A stretch of DNA of 64,000 bases, from positions 7,972,627 to 8,036,626 of the forward strand of contig BSYO01000035.1 in assembly GCA_033239525.1 (NCBI GenBank), given 5' to 3'. The stretch is from Nepenthes gracilis (Eukaryota > Streptophyta > Magnoliopsida > Caryophyllales > Nepenthaceae). Below the pieces are notes generated by a model, which was not told the origin of the DNA, did no database searches, and saw only the letters and a list, made by a program, of their open reading frames with translations. Of the stretch, positions 1 to 11,836 are shown in pieces (the first letter of the stretch is position 1; the number at the start of each line of letters is the position of its first letter). Made by a program: the position numbers and the translations under genes.

Positions 1-1833
1 ATCCATCGCGCAACCAATCTCCTCCTCCCTTGTGAAGTATTATTGTTTAGGAATTGTAGGACTTGGACTTTAATTCTGTAAAAGGAAAATCGGCAGGACA
101 GGGCTTCTAAATGGGAGTTGGTGCGTGTTGCTTGTGCCAACATTGTGTGCGTGTGTGAGGATAAGCAGCATGTGCTGCTGTAGGCATCCAAGAGTGCGTA
201 TGTGTGTGTGTATGGGCATGGCTGTGTGAAGCTGTGCGTGGTGAGAACAATAGAGTGTAGTGTTGTTGCTGCGTGAGTGTGTGTGTACGTGAGTATTGTG
301 TGTATGTGTTGGTGTGTGTGTATATACATATATATATATATATGGGATGGTGTATGGATATATATTATACCATGTTTATATGAATTTATGCAGGCATGTT
401 GGTATGTCTGAAATACTAACAATCGGTTAAGTGATTGTCTATGTACCATATTGATGAATTTCAAAAAAATTCATTCTTCTCGTTAACCTTGTTGGCGTGC
501 GTATGTCTTATTGGAACTCTATGACTAATTAGAGGAAAGCGTATGAAAACACTAATGTATCAAGTCGAATGGGAGGAACAGAACCTTAATGTAATCTACA
601 CTTTTTCAATACCGATTCTATTCCGAAGGTTGAAGTCGATATTGAAGAGGGATGCTTATAACCTAGTGACCATCATAGAAAATGATATCTGAGATAACAT
701 TTAGTGAGCGGTATCATGGATGGTATTGGCATACTACGGGTATAGCTTCTTGGAGGACTATAGGGGTAGTGGGATACCATGGATAACCTCGTTGCACTTA
801 CCCAACCGTTGAGGGTGTAAATATGCGGCATTTGGTTCAGTATGATAGAATAAGATTCAGAAAGATTCTTATTATCTCATACAGTCGTGACCTCAAATTA
901 GATAAATAATCAAATTTTTATTACCTTGTACAATTGGTCGTGGTCGTTGATACTAAGGAAGGATGCTTATAACCATGTAGTCATCGTAGGAGATGATATC
1001 TAGGATATCACCTGGCGAGGGATATCATGGGTGGTATCGACATGTTACGAGTATAGCCTCTGGAAGGATTGTAAGGGTAGTTAGATACCATGGATAACCT
1101 CGTTACACTTATCTAGCCATTGAAAGTATAAATACGCGGCATTTGGTTCACTATGGTAGAATAAAATCCATGAAGGTTCTTGATCATTCATACAATGGTG
1201 ACCTCATATTGAGTTAATGATCAGATTCAGTGAAATTCATGTTGCCATCTAGATATCCAATTGTTCATATAGTTTTGGGGTCATGGACCCGACATATTAT
1301 TAAATCTCAGACAATTGTTGATATATTACCTGCCATTATTAATTTTATTCATTATGTTATTGTCTGATATGCTTAATTATGCTCTTCTATTATTATTTAT
1401 TTTTACTTATTGGGCATCCAGCTTACTCTTATATCTTATTAGTTTCAAAATATACATGTTATTATCAAGATAAAAGAGATAGCGTGTTATTGTATAAACT
1501 TCAAGTAGAAGTGATCTCAGAGATTGAGGCTTCAAGGATAGGGACTTAAGATTTTTTTAGTTCACTTACTATTCGACTTTTATTAGATTTTTTTTATGAT
1601 GATTAATATTTTGGATATCAATATTATTTATTGAAATTATTTATTATTATTGTGGATATTTAATTAATGATGCGTTTATGATAACTATTGATGGTGTTTT
1701 AGATGATAGTGGTGCGATTGCATTGAACTCATTCAAGTTGTTTGATGACGTGTAATTGATAATTTCGAATGATTTGAGATTTCCATCGTGACGATCCGGG
1801 TCGGATTCAGGGATTCGAGCTCGAATCGTTACA
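1..1833 (+). repeat. Left LTR of element A (3' part only)
   Basis: It aligns along its whole length with 6974-8816 of the right LTR, with many substitutions and small indels. By alignment about 1.28 kb of this LTR lies upstream of the window. It ends in GTTACA at 1833. It includes GT-rich runs around 200-330 and two copies of a 311 bp unit starting near 650 and 961. Confidence 0.85.
650..1240 (+). repeat. Two tandem 311 bp units inside left LTR of A
   Basis: The phrase GGATGCTTATAACC begins at 650 and again at 961. The sequence after each copy is similar for about 280-310 bases: ATCGTAG, a GATATC-rich stretch, GGTATC, ACCATGGATAACCTCGTT, TAAATACGCGGC. The same pair with the same period is in the right LTR (7633 and 7944), so the duplication predates insertion of the element. 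Confidence 0.8.
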
Positions 1834-1839
1834 ACTAAA

Positions 1840-1851
1840 TTGTATCAGAGA
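1840..1851 (+). other. Degenerate primer binding site of element A (initiator tRNA-Met type)
   Basis: Six bases after the LTR end, TTGTATCAGAGA matches the common plant primer site TGGTATCAGAGC at 10 of 12 positions. This supports the LTR boundary and the plus orientation. Confidence 0.6.
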
Positions 1852-2826
1852 ATTAAGATTCTGTGTAAATATTTGAGGATTTTGGAGTGGATAATGTTTG
1901 AGGGTATTAGACTATTCAATGATATTTTAGTATTTAAATTTATTTCTAATAAATCAAGTTTAGGTGAAAAATAGTGTGTATTTTCGTGGACTTTCAAGGC
2001 CTGATATTATGAAATTTGGATTCGCTAAGTAGTTTAAGAACTTAATATATCAGTGATTGTTCTTGGTCGAGAAAAATTTTATAGCGCTTCCTTGATGACT
2101 TAGAAGATTGTTAGCGATTTTGAGTTGTGAAATGTATCATATAATTTCGGTTTAGGGTTTGGGATATTTTGGGATTAGGAAGAAACTTGTAGTCTAGAGT
2201 ATTCGTATGGATTAGGTTCAAAATTTTCTTATCTTAGAGGTTGTCGAGACTATGAAATACGAGCACAGGAGACTCCTATAAAACTTATGATGGCATTCAT
2301 ACAAAGTAACCCATCTCATGATACAAACTCACAACAAATTGACTTGCGAATATTAGGCAGTGAATGTGCAAACTTCTATCGTCCAACTATTTGGAAGAAG
2401 AGGACCACCACAAACCTATTGCTACAGATTCCGAGATCGGGCCATCATCTTTCTTCATGGATAAGCGACAAAGGATCAGCGATTCTTCGTAATCTAGGGC
2501 TATGCATCGTGCATTGTCGTGTGCCAAAGAAGAAGATGCCAACTCCATTCAATCGGTGATAATCACAAAGTTAAGAAGAACTTCCACCATTCTCGATTTA
2601 GGAGGCTTTCAACCTCAACTATTGACGTGTTGCATATCAGCCATGTACTCTTGGGTGATCCAGAACTTTCGCATCTACAACGAAGTGGGATGAATTATCA
2701 AATAGAGGCATTAGTATTAATTTGGAGATTCTCAAGTGCGTTATGACCACGTTGTTGGTACAATCACTGTTAAAAGATTAACTTCTTTATCGAGCTAACT
2801 CGGATAATCATATCGATTTCAAAGGC
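1852..2826. other. Internal region of element A, left part
   Basis: No conserved gag, protease, reverse transcriptase or integrase motif is visible in any frame. Short overlapping ORFs at 2287-2746 match no family I recognise. Probably eroded leader or gag sequence. Confidence 0.45.
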
Positions 2827-5041
2827 TGTGAGGTTCCGGGTTTATGGGAAAGGTAGTTAAGAAATAATCGTCATCTTAGTAATTAATTATAGATCGATTA
2901 AACGATGTAGGGATGTGTATAAGGTAAAAAGTTGGGAAATATTCGAAATTTCTCCTGCTGAGGTCCGGGGTCAGCAGCCAGTGCTCGCTGGCCGCTCGAG
3001 CTCAGCCCGAGCCGAAAAACCAGTAGCGAGCCCTCTTGCTGGCCGCTCGAGCGGACGACGCAGTATAAATACGCGCCCAGCCCTTTTTCCTCGCCATTTT
3101 CGCACGGTTAGGGTTTAAGTGAGAGAGAGAGGAGCGATTTTTAGAGAGAGAAGGAGAGAGATCGAAGCCGGGAGTCCGAATCCATCCGAGAGCCAGTTAT
3201 TAGTGTTAAAGCATGCGTCGAGGCAAGTGTTCTCATACCCACTAACTTTCCTCTTTTGTTGATTTCTATTGTTTATCGGGTATTTTTGTCTCGATACCCA
3301 CTCGTGGCTTGAAAAATGTAGTACCCGTGTCTTGAGGCCAAGGATGGTATAGTTTATTGGCCGATTTGCTTACCGATTCGTTCGGTGGAGCTAAGCCAAA
3401 CCATAACCCTAGAGATTTTGGGGGTTTCCCGTTTCCCATAGGTAAATCGTTAAATTGACTTCATAATATGAATCCCCACGTTCTTATTGCACATAAATGT
3501 TGGCCGCGCAAAAAATCTCACGCGTTATGACCCGTTCGTGGCCTCCGAGTCCTCTACGTTACTGTTCATCCGTGAATAAGTTGTGAAATTGCTCATGTTG
3601 CTTCTATATAATTATGATGAAGCTTATGATACGTGTTGATGTGAAAGTATAAGCTATGAACTATATAAATTGTGCACTGGAAACGTGAGAACGTGTCATG
3701 GGAGCTTTTAAGGTGGTGGTTGTCCACCGGAGGTAAGGAATTCCAAACTCCTTGTGAACATTGTGTTAAATTGTGATAAAAGTTAATCTCAAAGAAGAAA
3801 TTAAGTCCAATAAGTAAATGGAGGGAGACCCACTAGGTGTGTCGTGGAGAACGTGATCTCCCGGATGGAGACGTGTGATGGGAATGGGACTTCCCAGTGA
3901 TGATTGAGTGTGTCGTGTAGTGGGTCCTCCCTCCCGAAGAGTCAAACCTTGAAATTAGGACCGTGGTTGATAGGAGTGGTGTCCTCTAACCTGCCACGTA
4001 CATCATGGTGGGAACCCAAGAAATACTATGGCCGCCCTTGGGGGTGGGTGACGTCCATGGCAAGTTCTAGGACACTACGGTGAAAGAACGAGCATTGCCC
4101 TAGTCCCCGGGGGTGTGGGGCGTGTCGTTGAACACTACATATCGAGATGTAGTTGTTCTGTGGATTGTTGCATGGATGCAACCAGTGGTCGTGTGCTACC
4201 GACCTAAGAATGTAGCTGTGGCTTTAGAATGTGTAGCGAACACATTACTTTCCTAGTTCTCTTATTTCGTTGGCTAGTACGATCTACTAACTCCAGGGTC
4301 CGCAAAGATAAATGTTTAAATAAAGACGAACAAAATGAATCAGATAATCTCAAGTTCTCTCCTCCCTCTTGTGTCCCCTTGTACTGTTCCTGTGCTCTTT
4401 CTTTTCAGTACCAGTGCCTGTTGTTAGTTAGTGGAATATGATTTCATTTGTTGGGCTTTATACTCACCCTTGCGTTATATTTTTCAGATGAGAACGCCTT
4501 GATGCCTAATGAGTCAGCGTAGACCCTAGAAGCTCGGTAGCTAGCTGTCTTGCGTGCTTGGCTCGAGACTTGGACTTGGATTGGCTAGATGTATGCCAAG
4601 AATATTTTGGGTTTTTGGCTTTTGTATCAGATTAAACTTGTACAGCAGTATATTGTGTTAGTGGAAGATGGATGATATGTATATTTATTAGTCCGCTGTA
4701 TATTGTAGTCCTTATATGCTTCCACAGGTTTTAACTTATGGTGATTTCGAGGTTTCTAGTTGGCATCCTTCTTTGCCGGTGTCGTTTGGATTATTGTCGC
4801 CGGCGCCACCTTGGTTATTGTGGCTTTTGGGTCCTGTGTGGTTGTCATTGGATTTTATTTGAGAATTATTTGTGGATTATTGTGCAGGGTTGTATTTTTT
4901 AGGTATTTATATTTTGAAAATGTCTAATTTACAGACGAAATTCTGCCCAATTTTCTGTAGAATTTATGATTATTAAATTCTCGGTGTCCTTAGATGTTAT
5001 TGACGGAAGTTATTCGATGGAGAATAATCTGGTCCGTCACA
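2827..5041 (+). repeat. Solo LTR (2.2 kb) nested in element A
   Basis: The segment starts TGTGAGG and ends CGTCACA, so TGTGA...TCACA forms perfect terminal inverted bases. It is flanked by AAGGC (2822-2826) and AAGGA (5042-5046), a 5 bp target duplication with one change. Inside are a GC-rich stretch with repeated GCTCGAGC motifs (2980-3060), a TATA box at 3064 and a GA-rich tract after it (3118-3165), the usual layout of a U3-R-U5 LTR. No second copy or internal region is present, so it is best read as a solo LTR left by recombination. The only long ORFs are short and unconvincing. Confidence 0.7.
3064..3070 (+). promoter_or_regulatory. TATA box of the nested solo LTR
   Basis: TATAAAT lies just after the CG-rich U3 part of the LTR, and a GA-rich leader-like tract begins about 50 bases downstream. 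This is the expected LTR promoter position. Activity is not known. Confidence 0.5.
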
Positions 5042-5046
5042 AAGGA

Positions 5047-5675
5047 CATAAGGGCTGGCATTTGCGAAACTTAAAGAATTAAAATTGCAATCAAAATGAC
5101 GGTCATATTTAATCGTCATCAAAACAAATAACTTACCATGGAAGAATCTAGGAAATGAGAGTTGTTTATTGAAGAAATGACGTTCTAAAATGTTCATGTT
5201 GGGGGAATGAAGTATTTGTTATAGTTAATCAATTTAAAAAATTGACTCATATAAGAAAGTTGAGTACATATATGGGTATATTGCAACTTTGGTTTGAAAA
5301 TCGATACTAGTAATTAGAGGGAATATTTATCAATAGGCTCGAATTATATATTATAACAAAATAATAATATAATTTATATTTTTAGTACACTTGATGGGTG
5401 TTCAATTTTAATATTAAAGTTCTATGGTTACACATAAGGTGACAAAGATATTGGTCGACTGTAAGATTATTATTGATCCAAATAATTATTGACCTGATTG
5501 AGATTGTAGGTGTCCTATAGGAATTTGTCACGATGATAATGAAGTCTAGAATATCAGATGTTGAAAATTATGCCAAGATTAAAGGTTTGAGGAATAAAAC
5601 TCTTTCGATGAAAGTGAAATCATAGCAAATACTTACAAGGACTGTGCTAAAAATTTTTGAGGCTGAAAATCTTTT
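5047..5675. other. Internal region of element A, right part
   Basis: AT-rich sequence between the nested solo LTR and the polypurine tract. I see no conserved retrotransposon domain. It resumes the internal sequence broken at 2826. Confidence 0.4.
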
Positions 5676-5688
5676 AAAGGAGGAAGAT
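5676..5688 (+). other. Polypurine tract of element A
   Basis: AAAGGAGGAAGA lies immediately before the TG that opens the right LTR. This is the expected plus-strand priming site. Confidence 0.7.
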
Positions 5689-6102
5689 TGTAACACCCCG
5701 TATTATATTATTTTATTTTATTTTATTTTATTATTATTTAGTTGTGATAATTATTTTTAGTTATTTTAAACATAAAGTTTCGTAATTTGGGTAAAAAATA
5801 TAAGTTTGAAGTATATTGACCGTTGAATGGGGTCTAGATATTTGGGCCTAATAAATTTAGAGTATTAAATCGGTGGATTGGGTTTTGATAGTTTAGAGTT
5901 AAATAGAAAATTTAATTAATTTTGAACCAAACTGATTAAATAAATATTCATCAGATGAATTTTAATTTATTAGTATTCACTGATTAAAAATATAATTAAA
6001 TTTAAAAAAATTAAAATATTAAAAATTATTATTAAAAATTTAAATATATTGTAAGGGTAATTATGTAATTAATGAATATTGTTAATTAAAAAAGAAATTT
6101 AT

Positions 6103-6103
<1 letters not shown>

Positions 6104-6136
<33 letters not shown>
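6104..6136 (+). repeat. (TAA)11 microsatellite in right LTR of A
   Basis: Eleven uninterrupted TAA units are seen directly, followed by a purine-rich tract. Confidence 0.95.
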
Positions 6137-6137
<1 letters not shown>

Positions 6138-7632
6138 CAAGGTAAGTGGGAGGAAAGAAAAGAAAGAAGAAAAAGAAAAAGAAGAAAAGAAAAAAGGAAT
6201 GGAAGAGAAAGGAAAAAAAGAAGAAGGAAATAGAAGAGGGAGAAAGAGGAGCGACGCGACAAAGGGGGAAAGAACGGACGCTGGATATGAAAATTTAGAA
6301 ACCCTAGCATGATTTACCCTCCACTATTTAGGGTTTCGGTATTGGGGGAGAAACGGAGGAAGAGGAGCCAGGCAAGAATCGAAGAGGAGCCACCGTCGAA
6401 GCCATTGCCGAAAGGAAAACTAGAAATTGAGACAAGTAAACTTTCTAACTCATAAAATAAACTCTTCCTTCATTACTGTTAATATTGAATCTATGAATTC
6501 TTGCTTTGATTGGTGAAAAAAGGGCAAAATGTGGGGTTCCAGATTTGGGAACCCGAATGCAAAGCAATGGCTCTGTGAGGAATCGACCGACAATTGGGGT
6601 TAATGATGAGATGGGTTTGTATATATTATTTAATGGAGTTATGAAACATCAATCTCGCATATTGTACCCCCTAATTTAAGGGATTCGGTGCAGCCATGGG
6701 AAAACAGAGTACGGTGCTCTGTTTTCCTTTTCCAACTGGGTTCATTAACCCGAAGGTGGAAAGAGAACTTAGAACGATTATTTTGCAAGTAAATCATCTC
6801 TTTTTTTTATTCTTAGATGTTTATTATATACCTTCCTGTAGTAATTTTGTGCCGACCGTTCCAAAACTATGGTAAAATGAGGAATTGGGGAAGATAGGGC
6901 CGCGGTCGTGGATTGTGGATTGCTTGGATTATGGGTAGGAAATCTGCATATTAATTAAATTACCATATTATTGATCTCTCGCGCAACCAAACTCCTCCTC
7001 CCTTGTGGAGTATTATTGTTTAGAAATTGTGGGACTTGGGCTTTAATTCTGTAAAAGGAAAACGGGTAGGACAAGGCTTTGAAATGGGAGTGGGTGCGTG
7101 TTGCTCGTGCCGGTAGTGTGTGCGTGTGTGAGGGTAAGCAGCATGTGTTGCTATAGGCGTCTAGGACTGCGTGAGTGTGTGTGTGTGGGCATGGCTGTGT
7201 GAAGCTGTGCGTGGTGAGAACAGTGGAGTGTAGTGTTGTTGATGCGTGAGTGTGTGTCTACGTGAGTACTGTGTGTATGTGTTGGTGTGTGTGTGTGTGT
7301 ATACATATATAAATATATATATGTGGGATGGTGTATGGATATTTATATTATACCATGTTCATATGAATTTATGCAGGCATGTTGGTATGTCTAAAATACT
7401 AACAATCGGTTAAGTGATTGTCTCCGTACAACATTGATAAATTCTGAAAAAATTCATTCTTCGCATTAACCTTATTGGCGTGCGTATATCTTATTGGCAC
7501 TCTATAATTAAATTGAGAGAGCGGTATGAAAACACTAATGTATTGAATCGAATGGGAGGTTACGGAACTTTAATGTAATCTACACTTTTCCAATACCGAT
7601 TATATTCCGGAGGTTGAGGTCGATATCGATGA

Positions 7633-8220
7633 GGATGCTTATAACCTAGTAACCATCGTAGAAAATAATATCTGGGATATCATTTGGCGAGAAGTATCAC
7701 AGATGGTATTAGTATGCTACGAGTATAGTTTCTGGAAGGACTGTAGGGGCAGTGGGATACCATAAATAATCTCGTTGCCCTTACCCAACCGTTGGGGGAG
7801 TAAATACGCGGCCTTTGGTTCACTGTGGTAGAATAAGGTCCAGGGAGATTTTTATTATCTCATACAATCGTGACCTCAAATTGGGTGAATAATCAGATTC
7901 TTATTACCTTGTACAATTGGTTGATATCATTGATATTGAGGAGGGATACTTATAACCATGTGACCATCGTAGGAGATAATATCAGAGATATCATTTGGCG
8001 AGGGATATCATGGGTGGTATCAATATACTATGGGTACAGCCTCTGAAAGGACTATAGGGGTAGTTGGATACCATGGATAATCTCGTTACACTTACCCAAC
8101 TATTGGGTGCATAAATATACGGTCTTTGCTTCACTATGGTAGAACAAGGTCCATCAAAATTCTTAATCATTCATACAGTTGTGACCTCACATTAAGCTGA
8201 TGATCGGATTCAGTGGAATC
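7633..8220 (+). repeat. Two tandem 311 bp units inside right LTR of A
   Basis: GGATGCTTATAACC at 7633 and GGATACTTATAACC at 7944 open two similar units, matching the pair in the left LTR with the same period. Confidence 0.8.
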
Positions 8221-8816
8221 AATATTACCTTCTAGATATACAATTGTTCATATGGTTTTGGGGTCATGGACTCAACATGTTATTGAATCTCGAACAGTTG
8301 TTAATATATTACCTACCATTATTAATTTTATTCATTTGTTATCATTTGGGATGCTTAATTATACTCTTCTGTTGTTGTTTATTTTTACTTATTTGGTATC
8401 CGTTTCACTCTTATATTTTATTAGTTTCAGAGTAGATAGATTGATATTAGGATAAAAGTGATCCTGTGTTATTATCTAAATTTCAAATAGAGGTGATCTC
8501 AGAGATTGAGGCTTCTAGGATAGGGACTTAATATTTTGTTAGTTCAGTAACTATTTGACTTTTATTAGATTTTCTTTATAATGATTGATATTTTAAATAT
8601 CGATATCATTTATGAAAATTATTTATTACTATTGTGGATATTTAATTAATGATGCTTTTATGATAACTATTGATGGTGTTTTAGATGATAGTGGTGCGAT
8701 TGCATTGAACTCATTTAAGTTAATTGATGACGTATAATTGATAATTTTGAATGATTTGAGATTTTTTACCGTGACGGTTTGGATCCGATTCAGGAATTTG
8801 AGCTTGGGTCGTTACA

Positions 8817-10411
8817 CATAATAGACAGAGAAGCTTTTTGCAAGCCGTGTAGAGTGAGTTGTAAACCATCATAAAAGAAGCTCATCCATAGGACTTTATA
8901 ATCAAATAACATCGGCCTAATAGTTGTCAGCCATTGAATTTTGAGAACCATATCAGTTTCATAGATGGACAACAAATAACGGTCCACATGAAATTTGGAG
9001 GAGCTCAACACAACCTCAATATTAGAACACAATACTTCGCAATGAAGTGCATCGCCATTTCCCACCATAACCTTAAGGTGCTAGGAAGGTTCAATGGGAA
9101 GGGCCAAATGTTTAACCAACCGTAGCTGTAGAAAATTATGAGTAAAACCATTGTCAACAAGGACCACTACTAGATGTCCCGACAATAAGCCCTGTGGCCT
9201 GAGAGTAGCAGGGGCACAATGGCCTTCCAACGCATGGAGGGAAATAGTGAGTGGAGGATCAGTAAGAGAAAGTGTAGAGGAGTCTTCGTCTTGGACAATT
9301 TCAATTGGTGATTCTAAGTCAGGGTTTGTAAAGTGATGGTCCTGTTGCTAAGCCAAACAATCATCATCCGTTAACATACACAAAAATTGGGGAGGCTTAC
9401 ACCTATGACTCAGTGTAAAGCACTCGTCATAATTGAAGCATAACCCACGATCACAGCGTGAGGCCTTCTCAGTAGAGGTCAATTTGTTTATGGGTAGTTT
9501 GGGTGGAAGGGGTTGGGGTGGAAACGGTTTGGGTAAGGTTGTTGTGGGGTGAAACACAAGCTTGGTGGTGGATAGACGTCGGGTGGTGATTCTTCCCCCT
9601 TCAATATTCTCCTCCACTAATTTGGCCATACCGATAATATCCAATAGTGAGGTAGGTTTAAACAATAATATCTCTCGATGAATATCATCGCGTAACCCAG
9701 AAATGAAGTAGTTAAGGAGATTACCAGTAGTCAGTCCTGGAGTACAAGTAGACAGTGCTTCAAAATTGGTCATATAGTTGGCCACAGTGGTGCTTTGGCG
9801 TTACTTATACAGAGCTGTCTCGTAGTTAAGGTAAGATGACAGACCAAATCAAAGCTCTAGGTCTTGGGCGAATATTTCCCAGGTGGAGAGTTGTCTTGTG
9901 GCATGCATCCACTGATACCACTGAAGCACAACTCCCGTCATGTACAAGGCGGCGATGGTGAGCTTCTATGAGCTTTTGTATAGGTGGAATATTGTGGTAC
10001 AAAAAAAACACCCCATTTGGAACAACCACCCGATCACATCTTCCCCGGTGAAGAATGAAATTTTGTGTTTAGGTACCCGTGAATGAGTTGATATCGCACA
10101 TCAGGTGGAATTGGAAGCTAGATCGGAAGGTTTGATGGCGAAGTGTGGGTATGAACAGTGGGAGAAGTCATGAATGACAAAGGCGTGGAAAGCAAATGAG
10201 GGTTTGCTAATGGTGAAGACTGAGGCTCAAGACGATTCAAGGACTGACAAATTTCGAAGAGGAATTGTTGAAACTGTTCCATGGTTGTGTTATTTACAGC
10301 AAGGCCGTCTGCATGGTGTTGTACGGGCACCGCGATTTCCTTCAATTCCTGCAACAATCCAGCAACTAATTCTTTAAGGGCCTTGAAAACAGTGTTCTTA
10401 CCTTCTGTCAA
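8817..10411 (-). pseudogene. Ty3/gypsy gag-protease remnant (element B)
   Basis: Read on the minus strand from 10411 downwards. The first part (10411-10118) is a gag N-terminus that opens in frame from a TTG. A capsid region follows (about 10080-9590) with LQWYQWMHAT, FEALSTCTPGL, YFISGLRDDI and LFKPTSLLDIIGMAKLVEENI, typical of plant chromovirus-type gag. At 9465-9400 is a degenerate knuckle (GLCFNYDECF...HRCK). Protease sequence at about 9220-8820 includes VDNGFTHNFL, where the catalytic Asp-Ser/Thr-Gly reads Asp-Asn-Gly, and MVGNGDALHCEVLC with VLKIQWLTTIRPMLFDYK. Stops and frameshifts break the frame, so no polyprotein can be made. The similarity stops exactly at 8817, where element A begins; the rest of pol, if present, lies beyond A outside the window. 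Confidence 0.88.
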
Positions 10412-10429
10412 GTCTCAATGAAAGTACCA
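10412..10429 (-). other. Primer binding site of element B (tRNA-Thr-like)
   Basis: On the minus strand TGGTACTTTCATTGAGAC sits between the presumed LTR end and gag. It is not the initiator-Met site. It is nearly the site next to the left LTR of element C (54957). It would pair with a tRNA ending in TGAAAGCACCA, which fits my recollection of plant tRNA-Thr(AGT). The tRNA assignment is inference. Confidence 0.5.
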
Positions 10430-10432
10430 AAT

Positions 10433-10866
10433 TGATGTATACAATAAAGTTTTGTTCTGCAACTGGCAACAAAAATAGGAAAAGAGAAGGGAATTGAGAA
10501 AGTAGAAGGGGATGACGAGCTCTAATAGAAGGCAGAGAGAAAATAAGTGGAAAATAGAGGAGAAAAAACGGAATTTGGGAGGATGGAGGGAGGAGAGAAA
10601 ATCGAAATTATGACTTCAATATCTATAATTGTAGAAGACAATCAGTATATATAAAATGTAATAATTGAATATATTCCTAATAGCCATAATAATATGACAT
10701 ATGCAAAAAAAGTAAAATAAAAAATAAAGACAATAATAAACTATAAGTATAATAAATTAATAGTAATCCTGAAACTTAATAGGTGGTCAGGTGGGGCGGC
10801 CACTTCGTCAAATGAGTGGGGTGGTGGTCATTGGCATAGTAGTCCAATCAACTAGGCCCATAACAC
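10433..10866 (-). repeat. Probable 5' LTR of element B
   Basis: The inner edge at 10433 (TGATGTATAC on plus) abuts the primer site. On the minus strand the segment has a TATATATA promoter-like stretch (about 10645), then a pyrimidine-rich leader, as in short gypsy LTRs. The outer edge is uncertain; TGTTATGGGCC (minus) near 10865 is the best candidate and gives about 430 bp. Confidence 0.45.
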
Positions 10867-11836
10867 AAATAAATGGGCATTTTTATATGATATAATTTAT
10901 TGTTCATTAATTGATGCTAATATGATCTCTAATGGATGTAATAAAATGTCTAATGTAAGAAAATATTTACTTATCTACGTATAGAAGACACAAGAATTTT
11001 AGGGTTGAGGCTTGAGCTTAACTAGGCCGTTGTGGGTGATATAACCTACTGACTTTAGCGATCTCACCTCTACCACGTTTATTAGTGTTGTTAAGGAAGA
11101 TTTTGTCGATATTGGCAATGAATTATTCTTTCTTTGGTGCATTGATATAAGTTATATAATGGGATAGCGGGGTTAGTAAACCTTATTAAAATAATAAAAA
11201 TAAATTTTATTTTGACTTATTTATCTGTCTAACATTAATTATTTATACCATATTTTTATTCTAATAGTAATACTATTATTATTTTAAATTCACTTTGTTA
11301 CAAAATAATAAAATTATGGAAATCTTTATTTTCTAAGACAATATTTATAAAGCTGACTCTGTTTATTAACCCCATTAAAAGAAAAAAAGAAATCATGAAT
11401 ATGCTCTTGCAATGGAATATTCTCTTCCCAACGTTGAAAATCATTTCTTCAAAATCCGATGCAATTGAGTTACATTAACTTGCATGTATTATTATATCAA
11501 TAATATGTAACAGTTAGTGAATTCAATTTAATTCTATATCTACATCTGTCACAAAAATCATAATTCAAATCAAATTTACGAGAAAAACAATGTAACTCAA
11601 AGCTTTTATGAGTATCTTCTCCAATGGGGAAATTACACCCTTGAAGTGATACAAAAAACATTGTCAAACTCCTCTCATTTCTCTTCCATTCCACATTTTA
11701 GCAAACAACATGAAGAAAAACATTCTGAATCAGCCATGCCAACGGCACAAAATCACAACAAAATAAAAAAGAAAAAAGAAAAAAATGTCACCAAAAAAAT
11801 TGGGTCAGATTCAGAAGAGATCACTCGGTGTCTAAG
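10867..11836. other. Intergenic DNA and laccase 3' flank
   Basis: AT-rich. No gene or clear element is seen. The laccase 3' UTR must occupy the part nearest 11836, but I could not place a definite poly(A) site. Confidence 0.5.

Larger units (their letters stand above)
1..8816 (+). mobile_element. LTR retrotransposon A (left end outside window), with nested solo LTR
   Basis: Bases 1-1833 and 6974-8816 are clearly homologous and both end in CGTTACA; the second copy begins at 5689 with TGTAACACCCCG. These are the two LTRs of one element. A degenerate initiator-Met primer site follows the left LTR and a purine tract precedes the right LTR, which fixes the orientation as plus. Without the nested solo LTR (2827-5041), the internal region is only about 1.6 kb. 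I could recognise no gag or pol in it, so the element looks non-autonomous or badly eroded. The 3.1 kb LTRs are much longer than the internal part. The right end interrupts the protease region of element B, so A inserted into B. Family placement (Ty3/gypsy-like) is inference from LTR termini and primer type. Confidence 0.85.
5689..8816 (+). repeat. Right LTR of element A (complete, 3.1 kb)
   Basis: It begins TGTAACACCCCG after the polypurine tract and ends GGTCGTTACA. It is followed by CATAA, which should be the target duplication if the left flank outside the window matches. It carries a (TAA)n run, a purine-rich GAAGAAA stretch (6150-6250), a leader-like region and the 311 bp tandem pair at 7633 and 7944. 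ORFs within it (for example 6079-6312) are low-complexity. Confidence 0.85.

Noticed and set aside
2287..2746. Three overlapping ORFs of 63-90 codons in the interior of element A
   Set aside because: No domain match recognised, they overlap in different frames, and they lie in eroded retrotransposon DNA.
6079..6312. Lys/Glu-rich ORF and its antisense Phe/Leu/Ser-rich partner
   Set aside because: Both are translations of the (TAA)n and purine-rich tract inside an LTR.
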